Assembly (NCBI RefSeq): GCF_000002995.4
Contig: NW_025062479.1
Coordinates: forward strand, 5,635,221-5,699,220
Direction: 5' to 3'
Source of the DNA: Brugia malayi
Lineage: Eukaryota; Nematoda; Chromadorea; Rhabditida; Onchocercidae
DNA: 64,000 nt
Positions within the stretch are counted from its first letter, which is position 1; every line of letters starts with the position of its first letter. The translations under genes and the position numbers were made by a program. A model generated the notes under the pieces. That model did not search any database and was not told the origin of the DNA. It saw only the letters and a program-made list of their open reading frames with translations. This document shows positions 13,061-26,231 of the stretch, one piece after another.

Positions 13061-16000
13061 TCACGATCTTGCAGCCCAAAGTGGATCATTTACTTTTTCC
13101 ACCTCACGTTCTGTACTAACTGTGATTGATACACCTTGCATTGTAGCTTCGCCTTCGTACTGCGCTGTCAGCTCAGCCATTGCTTGCTCTTCCCTAAAAT
13201 TCAAAGAAAAAATTCAATTTCACGAAGAATATTAAAATGAATCGTTTACTTCCACAGAAAGGAAGTAATTTCACACGAGCACAAATTTACTCAGACTGTT
13301 TGTACGTCGACGCAAAATTCCACAACTCTTGAGAAAGAAGTGCATTGTCTTTGTTTCACCCTCTTCTCAACTATTATTCAGGTCAATTCTAGAAAGTTCG
13401 ACATCACATCAGAAAGAGAACTGTTTTAAGAATTCAAAGCGAATGAAATTCTCACATGTTTATATCGGAAAGACGACAGCGCGCTTGTCGCATCGTTTCT
13501 AACTGTCGAGCTCGTTCATCTTCCATTATTTGTGCAAATGAATTCCCACAAATCACAGATTCATCCTGAAAAAAGTGCAGAATTTATGGATATGCTCTAG
13601 AGATGCATTCTCATATACAATGGGGTTACTTCAGCTTATATAAATCTGCAAATGATGAAAGCAAGGCAATTTTCGAATATTAATGGAGAAGACATGTCAA
13701 AATGTTCAATCGTTCTTATCTTCTTCAAAAGCTATGGCAATCAACTCAACAATGAACAATTTAATTAAAAATAATATACCAAATGCCATGAATACGAAAT
13801 TCTCTGTTGAAGTTCACATGTATTTTCCGATGTGCTAGTTGGTGAAATATGAGGACACTTCTTCTCTTTCTGCTTTATTTTAACAGTTTTTCCTTCTCTC
13901 TCAGTCACAGCACCCGAAACAGAAGCAAACGCATATGTTTTACGAGTTCCACTAAAACAGGTAATTTTTAAACTAGAAGTGTCGTTAAAAGTAGATAATT
14001 TCAACTCAGGAGTACCATCAAAATAATTTTTAAAGAAAAGCAAAGAATGTTTAAATTCACCGAAGCATATCAGTCTCGCAAAACACTTGAGGAATGTACT
14101 TCGATGAAACTGATGCCACCAACTCCTATATTTTTTGATGACAAAATTAACATACGCATGTTTTTTTTCGATTTAATGTTCCTACAAACAATTTTCCAAA
14201 CTGTAGTTCTAGGCAAGCTAAAGTAAGTCTAGCAAGCCAGCTAAAATATTCGAAAATAAATGAGGTGAAATCTATGTGGGAAAAAATTTTCTCGACAACA
14301 TAAATATGTTTTAAGCTAACAGTTTAACAATATTAACTTACTTTTCGCAAACTTCATTTGTAGCAATTGCAATCTGTAAATAAATAAATAGATGAATAAA
14401 TAAACACATTTGTTTCAAAAAGTGACATATCAAAAAATGAAGAGCAATAAAAGATAAATAAGCAAAAACTTGGATATCTGGTAGTGAAGGATATTTTTTC
14501 TTAATGTCTATGGGTTTAAAGGCCGTCTTGTTCAAAATATTTGGCATCTGAACGCCGCAGCCATCATTTTTCTCATTGATAGAAGAATCCTGCAATCCAC
14601 AGCTTTTCACTGCCTCTGTATCGACCGTTCCTGAAAATGAGCAGTCTTGAAACTTGTTTAAATTAAAACTATAGCACTATATAAATAATCAAAATACTAC
14701 TCCGTGATGATCCCATATGCTTGCGTCGTTTTTTCGGAAGTGAATTAATCTTTATAGTTTTGCAGAAATTTATTAATGACTTCATATCCATCGGTTCTTT
14801 CAGAACTGCCATTACATCCACAATGATATTTCTTACAGTTTGTTTTGGAACCACCAGTTTTTTTATCTCTGATTCCTGAAAAACTATTATAGATTGAAAT
14901 CGAATAAATTTTAAAGAAGGTTGGACTTGTCATTACTGGACATTACATTAGCAAAATTTTCAAAATCGAAGCGATTACAAACATATCCACAGTGTGGGCT
15001 ATATTCTGCAAAGCATGTGAACGAAAAGCATCTTCAATATATGCAATTTCATCGAGTAACAGTTCATTAACAAATCCATTTTCCAGAAGTGTTGGAAACA
15101 TTGCTGCGCAAAGTTCACTCAAACTTTGATATAGCTCCATAGATGATAGATAACGAGCTAAAGCAAAAAGGTCTCGCAGATTCGACATTTCAACTGCAAA
15201 CTTCAATCTTGTCAGCAAAATGTGGAATGGAAATTACACATGAGCGAGTCTGCATTAATTTATCGAATACATTGAAATATATAATTATTCGTTTAAAAAT
15301 GGGGCACTTTTGAAACCTTTTCATAATAGTAAAATCTGTTCTGAACTTACATGGTGGTCTGAACAGTTCTTTCATGACCGCGTTGAAGAAACTTTTGCAT
15401 ATCAGCTTATCGGCAAATACCAATAATTCCATTAACTGCAATATTGTGAAAGGAAAAAAACTTCATTGAAAAAGATAAAAATTCTATAATTATATGATTA
15501 TCGTATTGAACCAAACCTTAATTAGGAGTGACATAATTTGAAGTATTCTTTAGCTGAATACACAAAATTTTTTGTTGTTACTGTGAAATCAAGAGACCCA
15601 AGGAAAAATATAATCGATGTAGGCCGACATAAAACCATTTTACACCCATTTCAACCATGCAGCATGCATGCCATAATGTCAAATATTATGAAATGCCATT
15701 GCTTTTTCAAGTTTCGGTCTTAGTTTGTCACGGTTGCACGGTGACTTAATAATTACAGCGGTTAAAGCCGCTAATAGTTTGTCCCAAGCGAATTAGACGA
15801 CTAATGAATATACGAACATTCTTTTAGTTCCCACAGATTCCAAACAGATATTAGTCGCTTGCTTTTTCAATCAATGTTTGTCATAGCTTTGTGGCTACAA
15901 AATCTTATACTTGCTCACTTCTTGGATGCTCAAATTTGAACGTAAACAGTGATCGCAACAAAAAGATAAGAACATCTCCATTAACTCTGGTTTGCCCGTA

Positions 16001-19000
16001 ATTCGAATTTCATTATTTTGATTCCCTGCCCATCTTTCAAAATACGATGAGCAGACGTCGCTCTCATGTTTGAGCATTTCCCTAAAATGAAAAATCAGGC
16101 TATACTTGCGGATTCGTGGAAGTCTAAATTTCTTTAAATCCTAAATATTACTGTGTTAGGCTAAAAATCTTTTTTTACATAGCTCAACTGCAATTGAACT
16201 CGCTGAATATTAGCATGAATGCACTGAACCAACAAATTACTTATATATCACAAATGACTTATATATCCTTCTACTCAAATCGATAACTCTAAATTTCAAC
16301 ATTTATGTCTTATATCTATTTGGCGATAATCTTTAGTTTATATGGTATGGAAAAAAAATTAGTTAAGGCTTAATGAAATACGATGAAAATTTACAAAGAA
16401 GTTTCATAGCGTCCCAACTCATCACCATTTTCATCCATACATATGATCACAGCTATACTGTCACTTGGAAACTGCAAGAATATTTTATTCAAATTTGTCA
16501 TTTCAACAATCCTAGACTCTCGCCATGAAAAACCGGATGCATCGGTAACACTACTACTTACATTCACAAGCTTTCTATGAAAGATCTAAAGATTCCATCA
16601 GAAGCCTTTATCTCACTTGAAAAATAATAGTGTTTTTTACCCAGTTAAGATCGGTGTTTTAACAGTTATTCTAAAATCACGTCAAAAAATGATAGTATCC
16701 ACTATTTAAAGAAGTCTGCTAATCACAATCAGCGGAAGATATGCTTACCACAATTCTTGTAGGTACTGCAACGATGATAAGCAATAAACAAATCCGACTT
16801 CTTATTTATATCCAGAGAATACAGAAACTTACTTCACCTGTGATTAATTCTTGGAAATAAAAAATCAAAAATATTCCACTAACTTGTACTTGAGACACAT
16901 TTCCTATACAACGAAGGACTGATCGTGGATCGATTTCCACCAAATTCAATACCATGTTTCTTCCATCTGGTGTTAAAAAAGCACTTTTTGCACTTAAAAT
17001 CCCACGTAATCGATTAACCTTTACCTTTATTATATGATCAGTAGTATCCCACGACGAATCTACAAAATGCGACTACTTACAGCATTTCCAAAAATCAAAC
17101 CATTAAAAAAAAAATAGCGTGAAAAGTAAAAATGATACAGAAAGAGAATTCCAGTATGTCCAATTAGTGTTTAGTATACATGTTGTTGGAAACAGTAGAT
17201 TACTGTACAGTGATAATAGAAACTAAAGCAATCGGTGCCCAGTTCTATTTGAACGATGTTGCGATCAGAACACGTTAAAACAAGGGTTTTCATGCTTCGT
17301 CTTTTTAGTTTCATGAAAATTGCTTCAAATTCCTAAGATTAAAACACATACTGTCGTTACTGTTGCAGAAATATGGGTCCAAACAAAGCGTGTAATTTGC
17401 CAAGTTTCCTTCGTAAACATCTCCTTTCTCAAAAGCGATAATTCGAATACACAAATTATAAAACCATTGGTTTAGTTTGTGCAAAATGCTAAAGTTGTTA
17501 AAACAAATTTTGCTACAAACGAATTTCTTTTTTCAAGTGTTTTCAATATCCATTACGAGAACTTACGTAGTCAACGATGATTATCTGTCCATCTCGAGTA
17601 ACATCCGCACTTGCCACCTCGATTATGCTTCTTTTCATTAAAGTGCTATAGAAGTATACGGGTCGAATAAGACCATGATATTCTGAATCGAATAAAAATA
17701 TCCCTGATGTTATCGCATGAGGACGATTTTCGTAGAAATAGTTGAAACCAAAAAATAGAGCACCCTTCAATGTTGACCGATTGAAAGTTCTGATTTATAG
17801 TGGAAAATTAAATTCCTAACTATTTTAGATAAGCACGAAAGACGATGAACTTTTTAAGGCATTTAGGGCGGCGAAGTGAAGGCCTGCCAATTAACCAGTT
17901 TTAGAATAAGTTCACTGCAAAAAAAAAGTGAAGACTGCAGTATTACAACTTACCAACGCTGGAGTATAACAAATTCCAATGCATCGAGTAATGTGTACGG
18001 AACTAGTGATGTAATAGTTTTTACCATCAACTTTGATTGTTATCTAAAAGTAACGGCAAAAAAAGTACTGGATATAAATACAAAACAGAATATAATCGCG
18101 GAAGAAATGCTGGTACATCCACTGAAATTCATTTCACCTTCCAAAATTACCTTCGATGTATCCTCCTTAGCGTAGATACGTACCAAAGATGAATCTGTGA
18201 CCGAAATGGATGATGTTCGGTGTGCGTAATTATTTTCGACATGTTTAAATATGTTTCCTGAATATCTTTTCCATAAGAAACCATTTGACGTCCCAGTAAC
18301 GTAGAAATCGAACTAGAAATAGTAACACAATCATTCCATCATTTAAAATTTCAACAATTCCTGCACAATGCTTCCATCAAACTTTTTTCTGAATAAAAAA
18401 AATGCAAGAAGTATTTACAGAAAACATACATTACTCATGATGATCACAGATAGTGATTCAGCTGTTGAACAGTCAATAATGTAACCAGGATTTTCTTTAA
18501 AAGATTTAGCCACTGTTGGAGTTAACACAAGCTGTTTTGTACCCAATCCTAGTTGTCCCTTATTGTTCAGCCCGAATACTATGATCTGAAAAGCATAAGT
18601 AGGTTTACATATCGTACCTATGGTCAAAGCAGAAGCAGTTCTAAATGGGATCTTGAGAGCGATAACAAAAACAATCATTATACTTCACCAAAGACTAATA
18701 ACTCTTGCCTTTTTTGCGAATGCAATTTGATCGCAAAAAAAGAATAAACACGTATTTTGACCAAAATTTAAGTAAATAAATAGATAAATAACAGTAAATA
18801 AGTAACGATAGAGTGAACTGTTAACAAATAAACAAAAATCAGAACAGAAAGCTGATTACTAAGACAACCTTTTTACGAGTACATACGACTGAATGTGTCG
18901 GTCCAGCACAAACACAAACGATTGTTTCCAAAAATTTTATACCCCGTATTTCTAACTGGTCTTTTTCGTCCCCATGACCCAATTTGCCATATCTTCCTAA

Positions 19001-20523
19001 ACCACACGAATATGCTCGCCCATCAATTAAGTAAATGGTATGATATTTCCCAAAAGAAACCTGGAAAATGATACTAGCTAATAAGCTAGAAATTTTTTCT
19101 ATCAATACAAAGAGAAATGGTAATTCAATTCATCTTGTTTTCAAACAGGACGACAGTCATTGTTTTGCTTCATTATGATGCAAGATCTGGACAGACTTAA
19201 TGGCAAAAAGAAAAAAAAACACTGAAAAAGGAATAAGCACCTGTGTAACTTCCTTCCCGAAGCTAGGTTCATCAAAAAACTTCACGGGAACAGGATATTT
19301 AGTACATTTTCCATAAACAATACCCAAAGACACATTACTGTTGTCACCACAAGCATAAATTCGTGCTATAAAGAACCGTGAATAAAATCTTTCACGGTAG
19401 CATAGTGTGGAATAAGAGATAAATCGAAAATAAAGATGCAGATATTATAAGATCCAGATCGCTTCAGGATTAAGCGATGATTTTGCTATTAGCCTGATAA
19501 AATGGCACGCATTTATGTGCTTAAATTCGACAGCTAAAATCTGCAATCGCTTTTTCGGCCTATTTGAAAGCTTCTTCTATGAATATCTCAACGTGCAGCC
19601 CTCATCCAAATCAAATTTCCACGTTTTTCTGTGTTAGACAGAAAAGTTACATAAGCAGGGTAATTTCTCGCTTTCCTCGCGCTTCGTAAAACTTTTAAGA
19701 AATTCGTATGCATTAAATCCTCCAACGCAGCAGTAAATACTAATATCGACATTGCGATAGAGTATCGCCAATGCGCGCAAATGTCCTTTCATTGCGGCAA
19801 ACTGTGCGGGCGTTAATCCATCCACAGCCTGTAAACTTTTCATTAAATAATCATAAACGAAACAACTTAGGAAATAGGATTACTTTACCATCGCTTCTTC
19901 ATAACTGAATACTTCGATCAGAATTTCAAGAAGCTCAGCAGAATCATAGTAAGCAGCCAAATGAAGGCTTGAAGGTAGCCAAAGTGCTTTATCTGTTTTA
20001 CATATTGCCTGGACACAAACCATAGCAATGGCCCGTACTTGAAGAGCTAGTTCATCAGAAACACAACCAAATTTGCTTAAATCTTCTGAAACATATGTGA
20101 TTAAGAATGAACTAAAAAATCACAATAAATTTATGCCGAAATTAAGATTTAAATGTTTCCTTAAGCAATCGCTTGCACTATAATGATATTAAGCACTCCA
20201 AAAATCACTTACAAATATTACTTAACTAGGTATACTTGATTTTTTTTTGAAATACCAAACATTCCAACTTGATTGGTCAAATTAGTAAATAGAGGAAAAT
20301 TTTTAGTGTTCCAGATAATAATTATTTCAAATTCAAAACGTAAAAGCAAATCTCACTCCCTATGCCGTACCATCTCCAATCATTAAACATCAAACATGCT
20401 GATGTTTTAAACAAGTAAATAAAAAACCTGAAATATGCATTCATGTCCAGAAAAAAGTCCAAATGATACAAAATTAAGTAGCTAAATCTTACCCTGAATG
20501 AGCCCATGCAAACATCCTGACAT
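13061..20523 (-). CDS. IBTK: IBTK-like protein (ankyrin, RCC1, two BTB segments)
   Basis: Exons, 5' to 3' on the minus strand: 20523-20493, 20085-19889, 19828-19651, 19365-19241, 19060-18860, 18585-18430, 18312-18184, 18043-17954, 17789-17567, 17332-17209, 17059-16884, 16471-16395, 16081-15919, 15435-15351, 15193-14979, 14875-14701, 14630-14470, 14373-14342, 13951-13780, 13565-13456, 13193-13061; about 980 residues. Order matches IBTK: ankyrin-like repeats (LPSSLHLAAYYDSAELLEIL; GLTPAQFAAMKGH; roughly 11-135), RCC1 blades (about 136-340; CGLGRYGKLGHGDE, VFGLNNKGQLGLG), BTB segments (about 485-543 and 544-650), a BACK-like helical part, a basic KKRRK patch, and a tail with SFAQIMEDE and EEQAMAELTAQYE matching the vertebrate C-terminus. 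Vertebrate IBTK (about 1350 residues) binds BTK and is a CUL3 adaptor; this one is shorter. Phases agree everywhere except exon 8 to 9, which needs a weak donor near 17956. The start ATG is chosen by phase and is uncertain. Confidence 0.9.
15721..15783. repeat. Paired small hairpins flanked by a 9-base direct repeat, in an IBTK intron
   Basis: TAGTTTGTC occurs at 15721-15729 and again at 15775-15783. Between them are a GTCAC...GTGAC stem (15727-15745) and a tight AGCGGT-TAAA-GCCGCT stem (15757-15772). It is not a tRNA: there is no cloverleaf, anticodon arm or B box. It could be a small inserted element with a target duplication, or chance. Confidence 0.4.
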
Positions 20524-21820
20524 GAACCTGTCGTCAAATCGCAATTTCTAGAATCAGAATGCCTTGATTCAGTTCAGTTATAATTATTTTGACATACTAA
20601 ATTTAAGCTATTTCCGTTTCTAATAGATGCTATCTTCTATCCCATATATATATAGCTATTTCCCGTTATCTTCATTAAATTATGCTTTAGCTAATTTCTC
20701 TTGTAAACACACTTTTTAACAGCGTTTGTTTAGTTGACATCTCCAGTGAAACTAATGAAAGATCAAGATAATAACGGAGCGAGAGCGAAACGACTAAGCT
20801 TTAAGATATGTAGGGGAAAAAATACGTGTGCAGATGATTTACTGTGACATACCGGATATTTTCTAGCGATGGTTTTCCATATAGCATCCATCATTAATAA
20901 AAACGAGGAATAATTCCTCCCACAGTAATCTTTATTGGAAGCGTAATTACCTAGAACTACACTAACTGATTGAGTGACGAACGTTACAAAACTACATAAA
21001 TAGAAATACCGTTTAAAATGATTTCAAATTACTAGAAAAAAAGAAAAAAGAACGAATCATGCAAAGTTCATCCGGAAGCAACAATAATTAAAGGAAGCAA
21101 TCAAAGGGTCTTAACAGCTGATCGAAAATAAGTGAATGCAGAGTCTTCAGCTTACATCCGAGCAGTCCTGTAATTCACTCTTCCGCACGCATTCCTCCTC
21201 CACCATATTTGACAACACCAACTGGGTGCATACCATATCAACTTGCTTCCAAACTTGGATTATTTAGAAACTTGTTGTCGCACGCACGGCTCTTGCCGTA
21301 AATAGACCGTTATGAACTGTGTAATCCCGTTACAGGAAGTCTTCCACGTTACCATCCATCCCGTAGTCTCACCGTTATTGATTAATGCTTCCCGTTGCTC
21401 AGAAGTAGTGGTTATTTTCTTTTATGATATCTCATATATTTCAATGCCTTATTTGCTTATCGAGATCTTCAGGCTCTCGCTGCTGTTCGAAATTAAATGG
21501 AAATTTACGTATGTCTAAGGGATATCTGATAGAGATGTAAGCACACAGTACATTTCTTATGGAAGATGTTCGTGTCGCTATAGGTGAAGTTTGTTGCACT
21601 CTCATCGATATCAAACGCTCTCCTTCATCTGTCATTCGTTGCATCCATGGCAACAGTTATTTTGTCGGTATTTACGTATTTTACTCTGAAAGTAATATCC
21701 GTTAAATCCATCAGTAGGAGTCTAGTGTATGAACATGAAAATTTTTTTTGTGATGATAATGTCCACTGCAGTAACGATGGTGGTTTTTTGGTTTTCATTC
21801 TAACCTGATCATTTTTTCAG
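20524..21820. other. Divergent promoter region between IBTK-like and MXRA7-like genes
   Basis: About 1.3 kb separates the two start regions, which point away from each other, so both promoters probably lie here. The stretch is somewhat less AT-rich than its surroundings near 21100-21400. A frame at 21558-21672 beginning MEDVRVAIGE ends at a GTATTT donor-like site, but its phase does not fit the downstream exon, so I did not use it. No specific factor site could be named. Confidence 0.5.
21811..21820 (+). promoter_or_regulatory. Splice acceptor just before the MXRA7-like start (possible trans-splice site)
   Basis: ATTTTTTCAG ends at 21820, seven bases before the ATG at 21828. In nematodes such a strong acceptor directly before the start codon often receives a spliced leader. 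A normal 5' UTR intron cannot be excluded. Confidence 0.5.
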
Positions 21821-21827
21821 GACAGCT

Positions 21828-23057
21828 ATGCATATATTTGAAGATTATGATGACAGTAATCCAGACACTGTTTTACACTCATTACCACCATACAGCTATG
21901 CAAGTTTCTTTCAAGAATATCCCAAAATGTGTATTGTCATAACAGCGTTTTGTGCTTTTGTAGTTCCGATGTATTTCTGGGGATTGTTTCGAGTACGACG
22001 GGAAGGTATGCTATTCTTGTCAGTTTTGTTCCGCTGTTTTCCAAAATTTTGCTTATGTATTTTATATTCATTGTAGAACATTTCCGCCTACTTTTCTGAA
22101 TTCTGAAACATAATAGTGAATGGTAAGATACATAAGCCAAATGCGACCTCTAAAGCTCTTGTAAGCTAGAAGCATGTTTTGAATGAGGAAGATTAAAATC
22201 TATTCAGTTGAATTCATGCACTGTTTAACACGTGCGCAGAAAGCACGTTTATTCTCATTACACTACTTTATTTCAGAACTTAACATAGCACTTAACGGTC
22301 GGTTCAGCTCTGCGGTCCTGAGCAGGGTTCGGTGGAGATTTACGAACAAAAACACAGATGCAACGCTGGAAGTAGTCTTTTTATTATAATTTACCGTATT
22401 CTCTGTACTTATTGAGATTACTACAGAAAAATACTTATGTGATCTCATTTTCTGGAGTGATTTTACGTAGTTTTCGAAGGATTACAGACTGTTGGGAAAT
22501 GGCGAAAAAACTGGTCAAGGGAAATGGCGAAAAAAAAAAAAAAAAAAACTGAAGTCCGAGTCAAACATTGTTTTTCTTTATAATAAATTTTCTATAAAAT
22601 ATTCTATAAATTTTTACGCATTGCAGCTTTTGTGTAAGGAAAAATCCTTCAAGTCTGAAACATGGAATAATTTCTGTAACAACGAACTGGGTGAAGTAAT
22701 TAGCCCATTTAACGAATTGTATGGAAAGTTAGCAACAGCAAAGCTACGAGCCAAAATTAGAAAACTGGAGGAAACTATGACTGATGAAGAGCGAAGAGAG
22801 GTACCTTGGATTGATTTTTGCCAAGGCTTTCAGGATTTTCGGAAGTGAGCATAAAACAGACGTATTCTATACATATTCACTTACTAGCATTCAAAAATTT
22901 TATGGTTTTTTAGAGTCTGTTTTCAAATTTTCAGGAACAGTTAATACAGCAAAAGCAATTGGAATCAATATGTGAAATGATCATGCATGAACCAGAAAAG
23001 TTTGGATTACATGACAAATCAGAAATCACGGAGCAAATGGAATTATATTCAGTTTGA
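21828..23057 (+). CDS. MXRA7: MXRA7-like single-pass membrane protein
   Basis: Exons 21828-22005, 22277-22371, 22627-22800 and 22935-23057; phases agree (1, 0, 0), giving 189 residues, close to the roughly 200 of vertebrate MXRA7. Residues 1-33 are acidic and Tyr/Ser/Pro-rich. Residues 34-54 (CIVITAFCAFVVPMYFWGLF) form one membrane segment, followed by RVRRE. The C-terminal third is a charged helix (KLRAKIRKLEETMTDEERRE) running into EQLIQQKQLESICEMI and the end KFGLHDKSEITEQMELYSV. This matches the conserved MXRA7 C-terminus (KEQLAAIF..., ETFGE..., EQLRLYDM). Vertebrate MXRA7 is linked to matrix remodelling, but its molecular job is poorly known. Expected topology is an N-terminal anchor with a cytosolic or lumenal coiled tail. 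The homology rests on the last two exons; the second exon is supported by phase and position only. AATAAA lies at 23230. Confidence 0.8.
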
Positions 23058-23229
23058 ATTGTCTTCTGGTCTCATGTTACTTTTCTGTTCAGAATAATTT
23101 CTTTTTAAAGATATTTTTGGATGGTTAATGCTTTAGGATGAGCTGTAATGTAATCACAGACTATATCTGATTGTATTATTCCGAGCATACGGATCGTCGA
23201 AGTGGTGATTATACCTTTGTGTGGTAGCC

Positions 23230-23235
23230 AATAAA
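23230..23235 (+). terminator. Candidate poly(A) signal of the MXRA7-like gene
   Basis: AATAAA about 170 bases after the stop codon, on the coding strand. It is the first perfect match after the stop that I noticed. Confidence 0.5.
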
Positions 23236-26187
23236 CAGTAAATGCATTCTTCACTTCTGTTTAATCCTAATACATTGTTCTGATAGTAATAGTTGTATTA
23301 TTTTTGATTTCGCATTTTTGAAAAATAACTACCCATATGGGTAGGAAATCGTATGAAAAATATAAAGATCATAATTTCTTGACTATTTCGGTAATTGAAT
23401 GTTACTTTTAGTTATTATGGTTACATAACTCCAGTTGTGTTAATTATGGACTACAATCGTCGGATTTATGCAATTAGTGATTCTTGTGTATACTTTGATA
23501 GAAATCTCTTACTTTTAAAGGAATTCACGCTTTCTACATTATCGATTTTGCCTGTTATTTGCTGCAAACATATGACAACTTTCCTGTCTTTTAAATTTCG
23601 GACAGTAAACAAGATTTTGAAAGATAGAATAACTAGAAGGAATTTGACAGGTTTCGAAAATAACTTTGTGTATAAAATTATTAGTTTCCTTTTCTATTAT
23701 TTTTTTTAACTATGAATCACATTTTCTGTTCAATAGCAATTGTTATAACTGTTCCACATGGAAGTTTCCTTCAGTGCTCCGGCTGATAGAAATGTGGTCG
23801 TTGTTTTACAAATTTCTGGACTTTTGCACGCATTGTTGATCTACTTCGGAAAAAGGGATTTTGTGTATCTTTAGACAGAAGAAAAAAACAATTGGTGCAT
23901 CAGAAAATGGAGTATTAATTTTCAAATGTGTACAAAAAAAGAGATGAATAAACTGGTAGCGACATATATTATTATTGGTTTTGTTCGTTTTTGTAATTGG
24001 GATATTTGGATAATTATCTCGTTTTTACTTTTTTTTCCAAGAAGAACTAGCTACCAAGAGGTAGAGGGAAGAAGGCCAACAAAGTACAGCAATTTTTTAT
24101 TGTATGATGGGAATAAAAATCCATCTTTAGTCGTATTTTAATGCAATTTGGTTTTCCCACATCTGGTTTATTTTCCTGGGAATGTCCTCATCTAGCCACA
24201 TCTATTCTGGCATAATTCTCTTGACTTTAATTCTCAATGTTTTTGAATAACTTCAGCTAATTATGTTATCCGGTCGTAGTTCAGTGAGCGAGTTAAGTAA
24301 CAGTTTGGAGCAATTTTATAAATTTCATGGTGTAATGAAAAACAGTATCATTCGAATTATCAAATAGATGATGTGGTTATTCTGAGTTTACACGACAGTA
24401 CTTTTAATGAAATGAAAATCTGTTTATTGTATACCCTGTTTAAATATAGTTACGTTTTTCGGAATTTGTTTTCCCTAAATCCGTTCGTTCTGATGTTGCT
24501 CCCAACACCTTAACCTTCTCTCTTCAATGAAAATAGTTACACATTGATTAAAGCACTGGCGTGGGCGTAGATTAATACGAATTTTGTTAATATTTAATAC
24601 ACTTCCGGTTCGATCTTATCATGAAAATATTTCTTCACGTCCTTTTTGGAAACACTGGAACAGCTAGTCTGCTAGGTTAAAAATCTAGTGGTCTGAAAAT
24701 ATTCTTACACCGATTCGATTGTTATATGTAAATTTGGTTGATTTGACAAAAATTTGATTTAATTGTTGTATGTAAACGTAACATGCTGCCACAGATCAGT
24801 GAATTGAATCGAGAGAGAAAACAAGATTTTTAAAGAAGTTTTAGAAGTTACCTGAAAGAAATGTAGACGGTACTTGTGATGACGGATTACTGCTAAGGAA
24901 GTAATAAATTTTATGTACCACGATGTGATAATGCTGGTTTCGTTCCTTGTACTTATGTGGGTTTTCATTTAAGTGGAATTCATATTAGTTACTAAAATCC
25001 TTATCTGTGTAATCAGCAGCGACTTCTGAATAGTATGAGCCATATCTTTTTGAGTTTTTTGAAAATCTCAAAATCGTTCCAATTTCTATATTATCTTCCC
25101 TTCAACTAATTAATTACCTACCCTTTCTGGTATAAATGGTATTATAGGTCTAAATAAGGAATAAATGATGAGAAAATGAATGAACTTATTTACATATGTG
25201 TTTTGTAAATGAAATAATGATGGAAATAACAATTATAGATGATTATGATGATAACAGCGATACGGAAAGGTTTGTGACAGCACTTCATCATCTCCAAGTC
25301 CTACTATAAAATTCCATTAATGAACCCACTAAAATCCCATTGCGGGATCTCTGATTGCTCTTGGAAGTAATAGGACAAGAGGCAGTTATCAAATCTATAC
25401 AAGTATCGGGCCATGCAAGAAACATTTTTTCGCGACGATTATGGCTTAATATAAATGAAATTACAACAAATACTGATAATACCAGTAAAAAGAATAATTT
25501 ATCAAAGTTCAGTGAAATAAAAGTCGTAAATTAATCATAAATGTGTACACGAAGGTGTTTCGTTTTCTCAAAAACCATTTTGTGACTAGTAGCTTTCGAA
25601 TATTTCTTGTTTTTTATGACGCGACATGTTCTGTTGCGCAACTGTCTTCCATCTTCTCCTGCGTCCTCCCCGTGTGCTCGTCAACTGCTGTTGATCATCT
25701 GATTTTTTTTTTTTAAAGTTTTAATCTCATTTATTAAGCACCCTGCTTTAGTCTTCCAGGCACATCGTCTTGCTTCATTTTTCTTTCGTTTGTCTGTTTC
25801 CCATTTATTCAACTACTCATACATCCTAATATGAATGAGATTGAAATGAGATAAATAATATATCTTTCTTCGTCTCTTTGGTTTCGAACATAATGAACTT
25901 TTCACTTTAATAAAATATAATGCTATGGAATGTTTCAGAATCAGAGTGTGTTAATCGATGTTAAAAGTGACTGCTGGTGTCTCAACGACTTTTCATTGAA
26001 TTCCATAAATATCTACAATAGTTTTACTTTCAACGTTGTCTTGGTACTTAAAGAAGCTACCAAGATGTAGTTATTTTAATCTTTATTTAAGTAAAGCACT
26101 AAATGAAATTAAGCGAAATTAGTACTTGAAACACATAATAAAATAGCTAAAATACAGCAATATACAGTAGTCGGACACCATAGCTAT

Positions 26188-26231
26188 TATACTTGTGACA
26201 GATCATAGGTATACTTGTGACAGATCATAGG
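26188..26231. repeat. 22-base tandem duplication
   Basis: The unit TATACTTGTGACAGATCATA plus GG occurs twice back to back with no mismatch, read directly. It has no coding frame; probably a recent local duplication. Confidence 0.9.

Noticed and set aside
15727..15772. Hairpins considered as a tRNA
   Set aside because: No cloverleaf, no anticodon stem and no conserved B box.
17335..17480. Open frames in two registers that look like an extra IBTK exon
   Set aside because: Using them would leave an intron of only about 19 bases before 17332, and exon 9 joins exon 10 in phase without them.
21558..21672. Frame starting MEDVRVAIGE as a first MXRA7 exon
   Set aside because: The phase at its donor does not match the 21821 exon, which has its own ATG right behind a strong acceptor.
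23395..23709. 104-codon hydrophobic frame after the MXRA7-like gene
   Set aside because: Phe/Ile/Tyr-rich as expected for AT-rich noncoding DNA, with no supporting signals.
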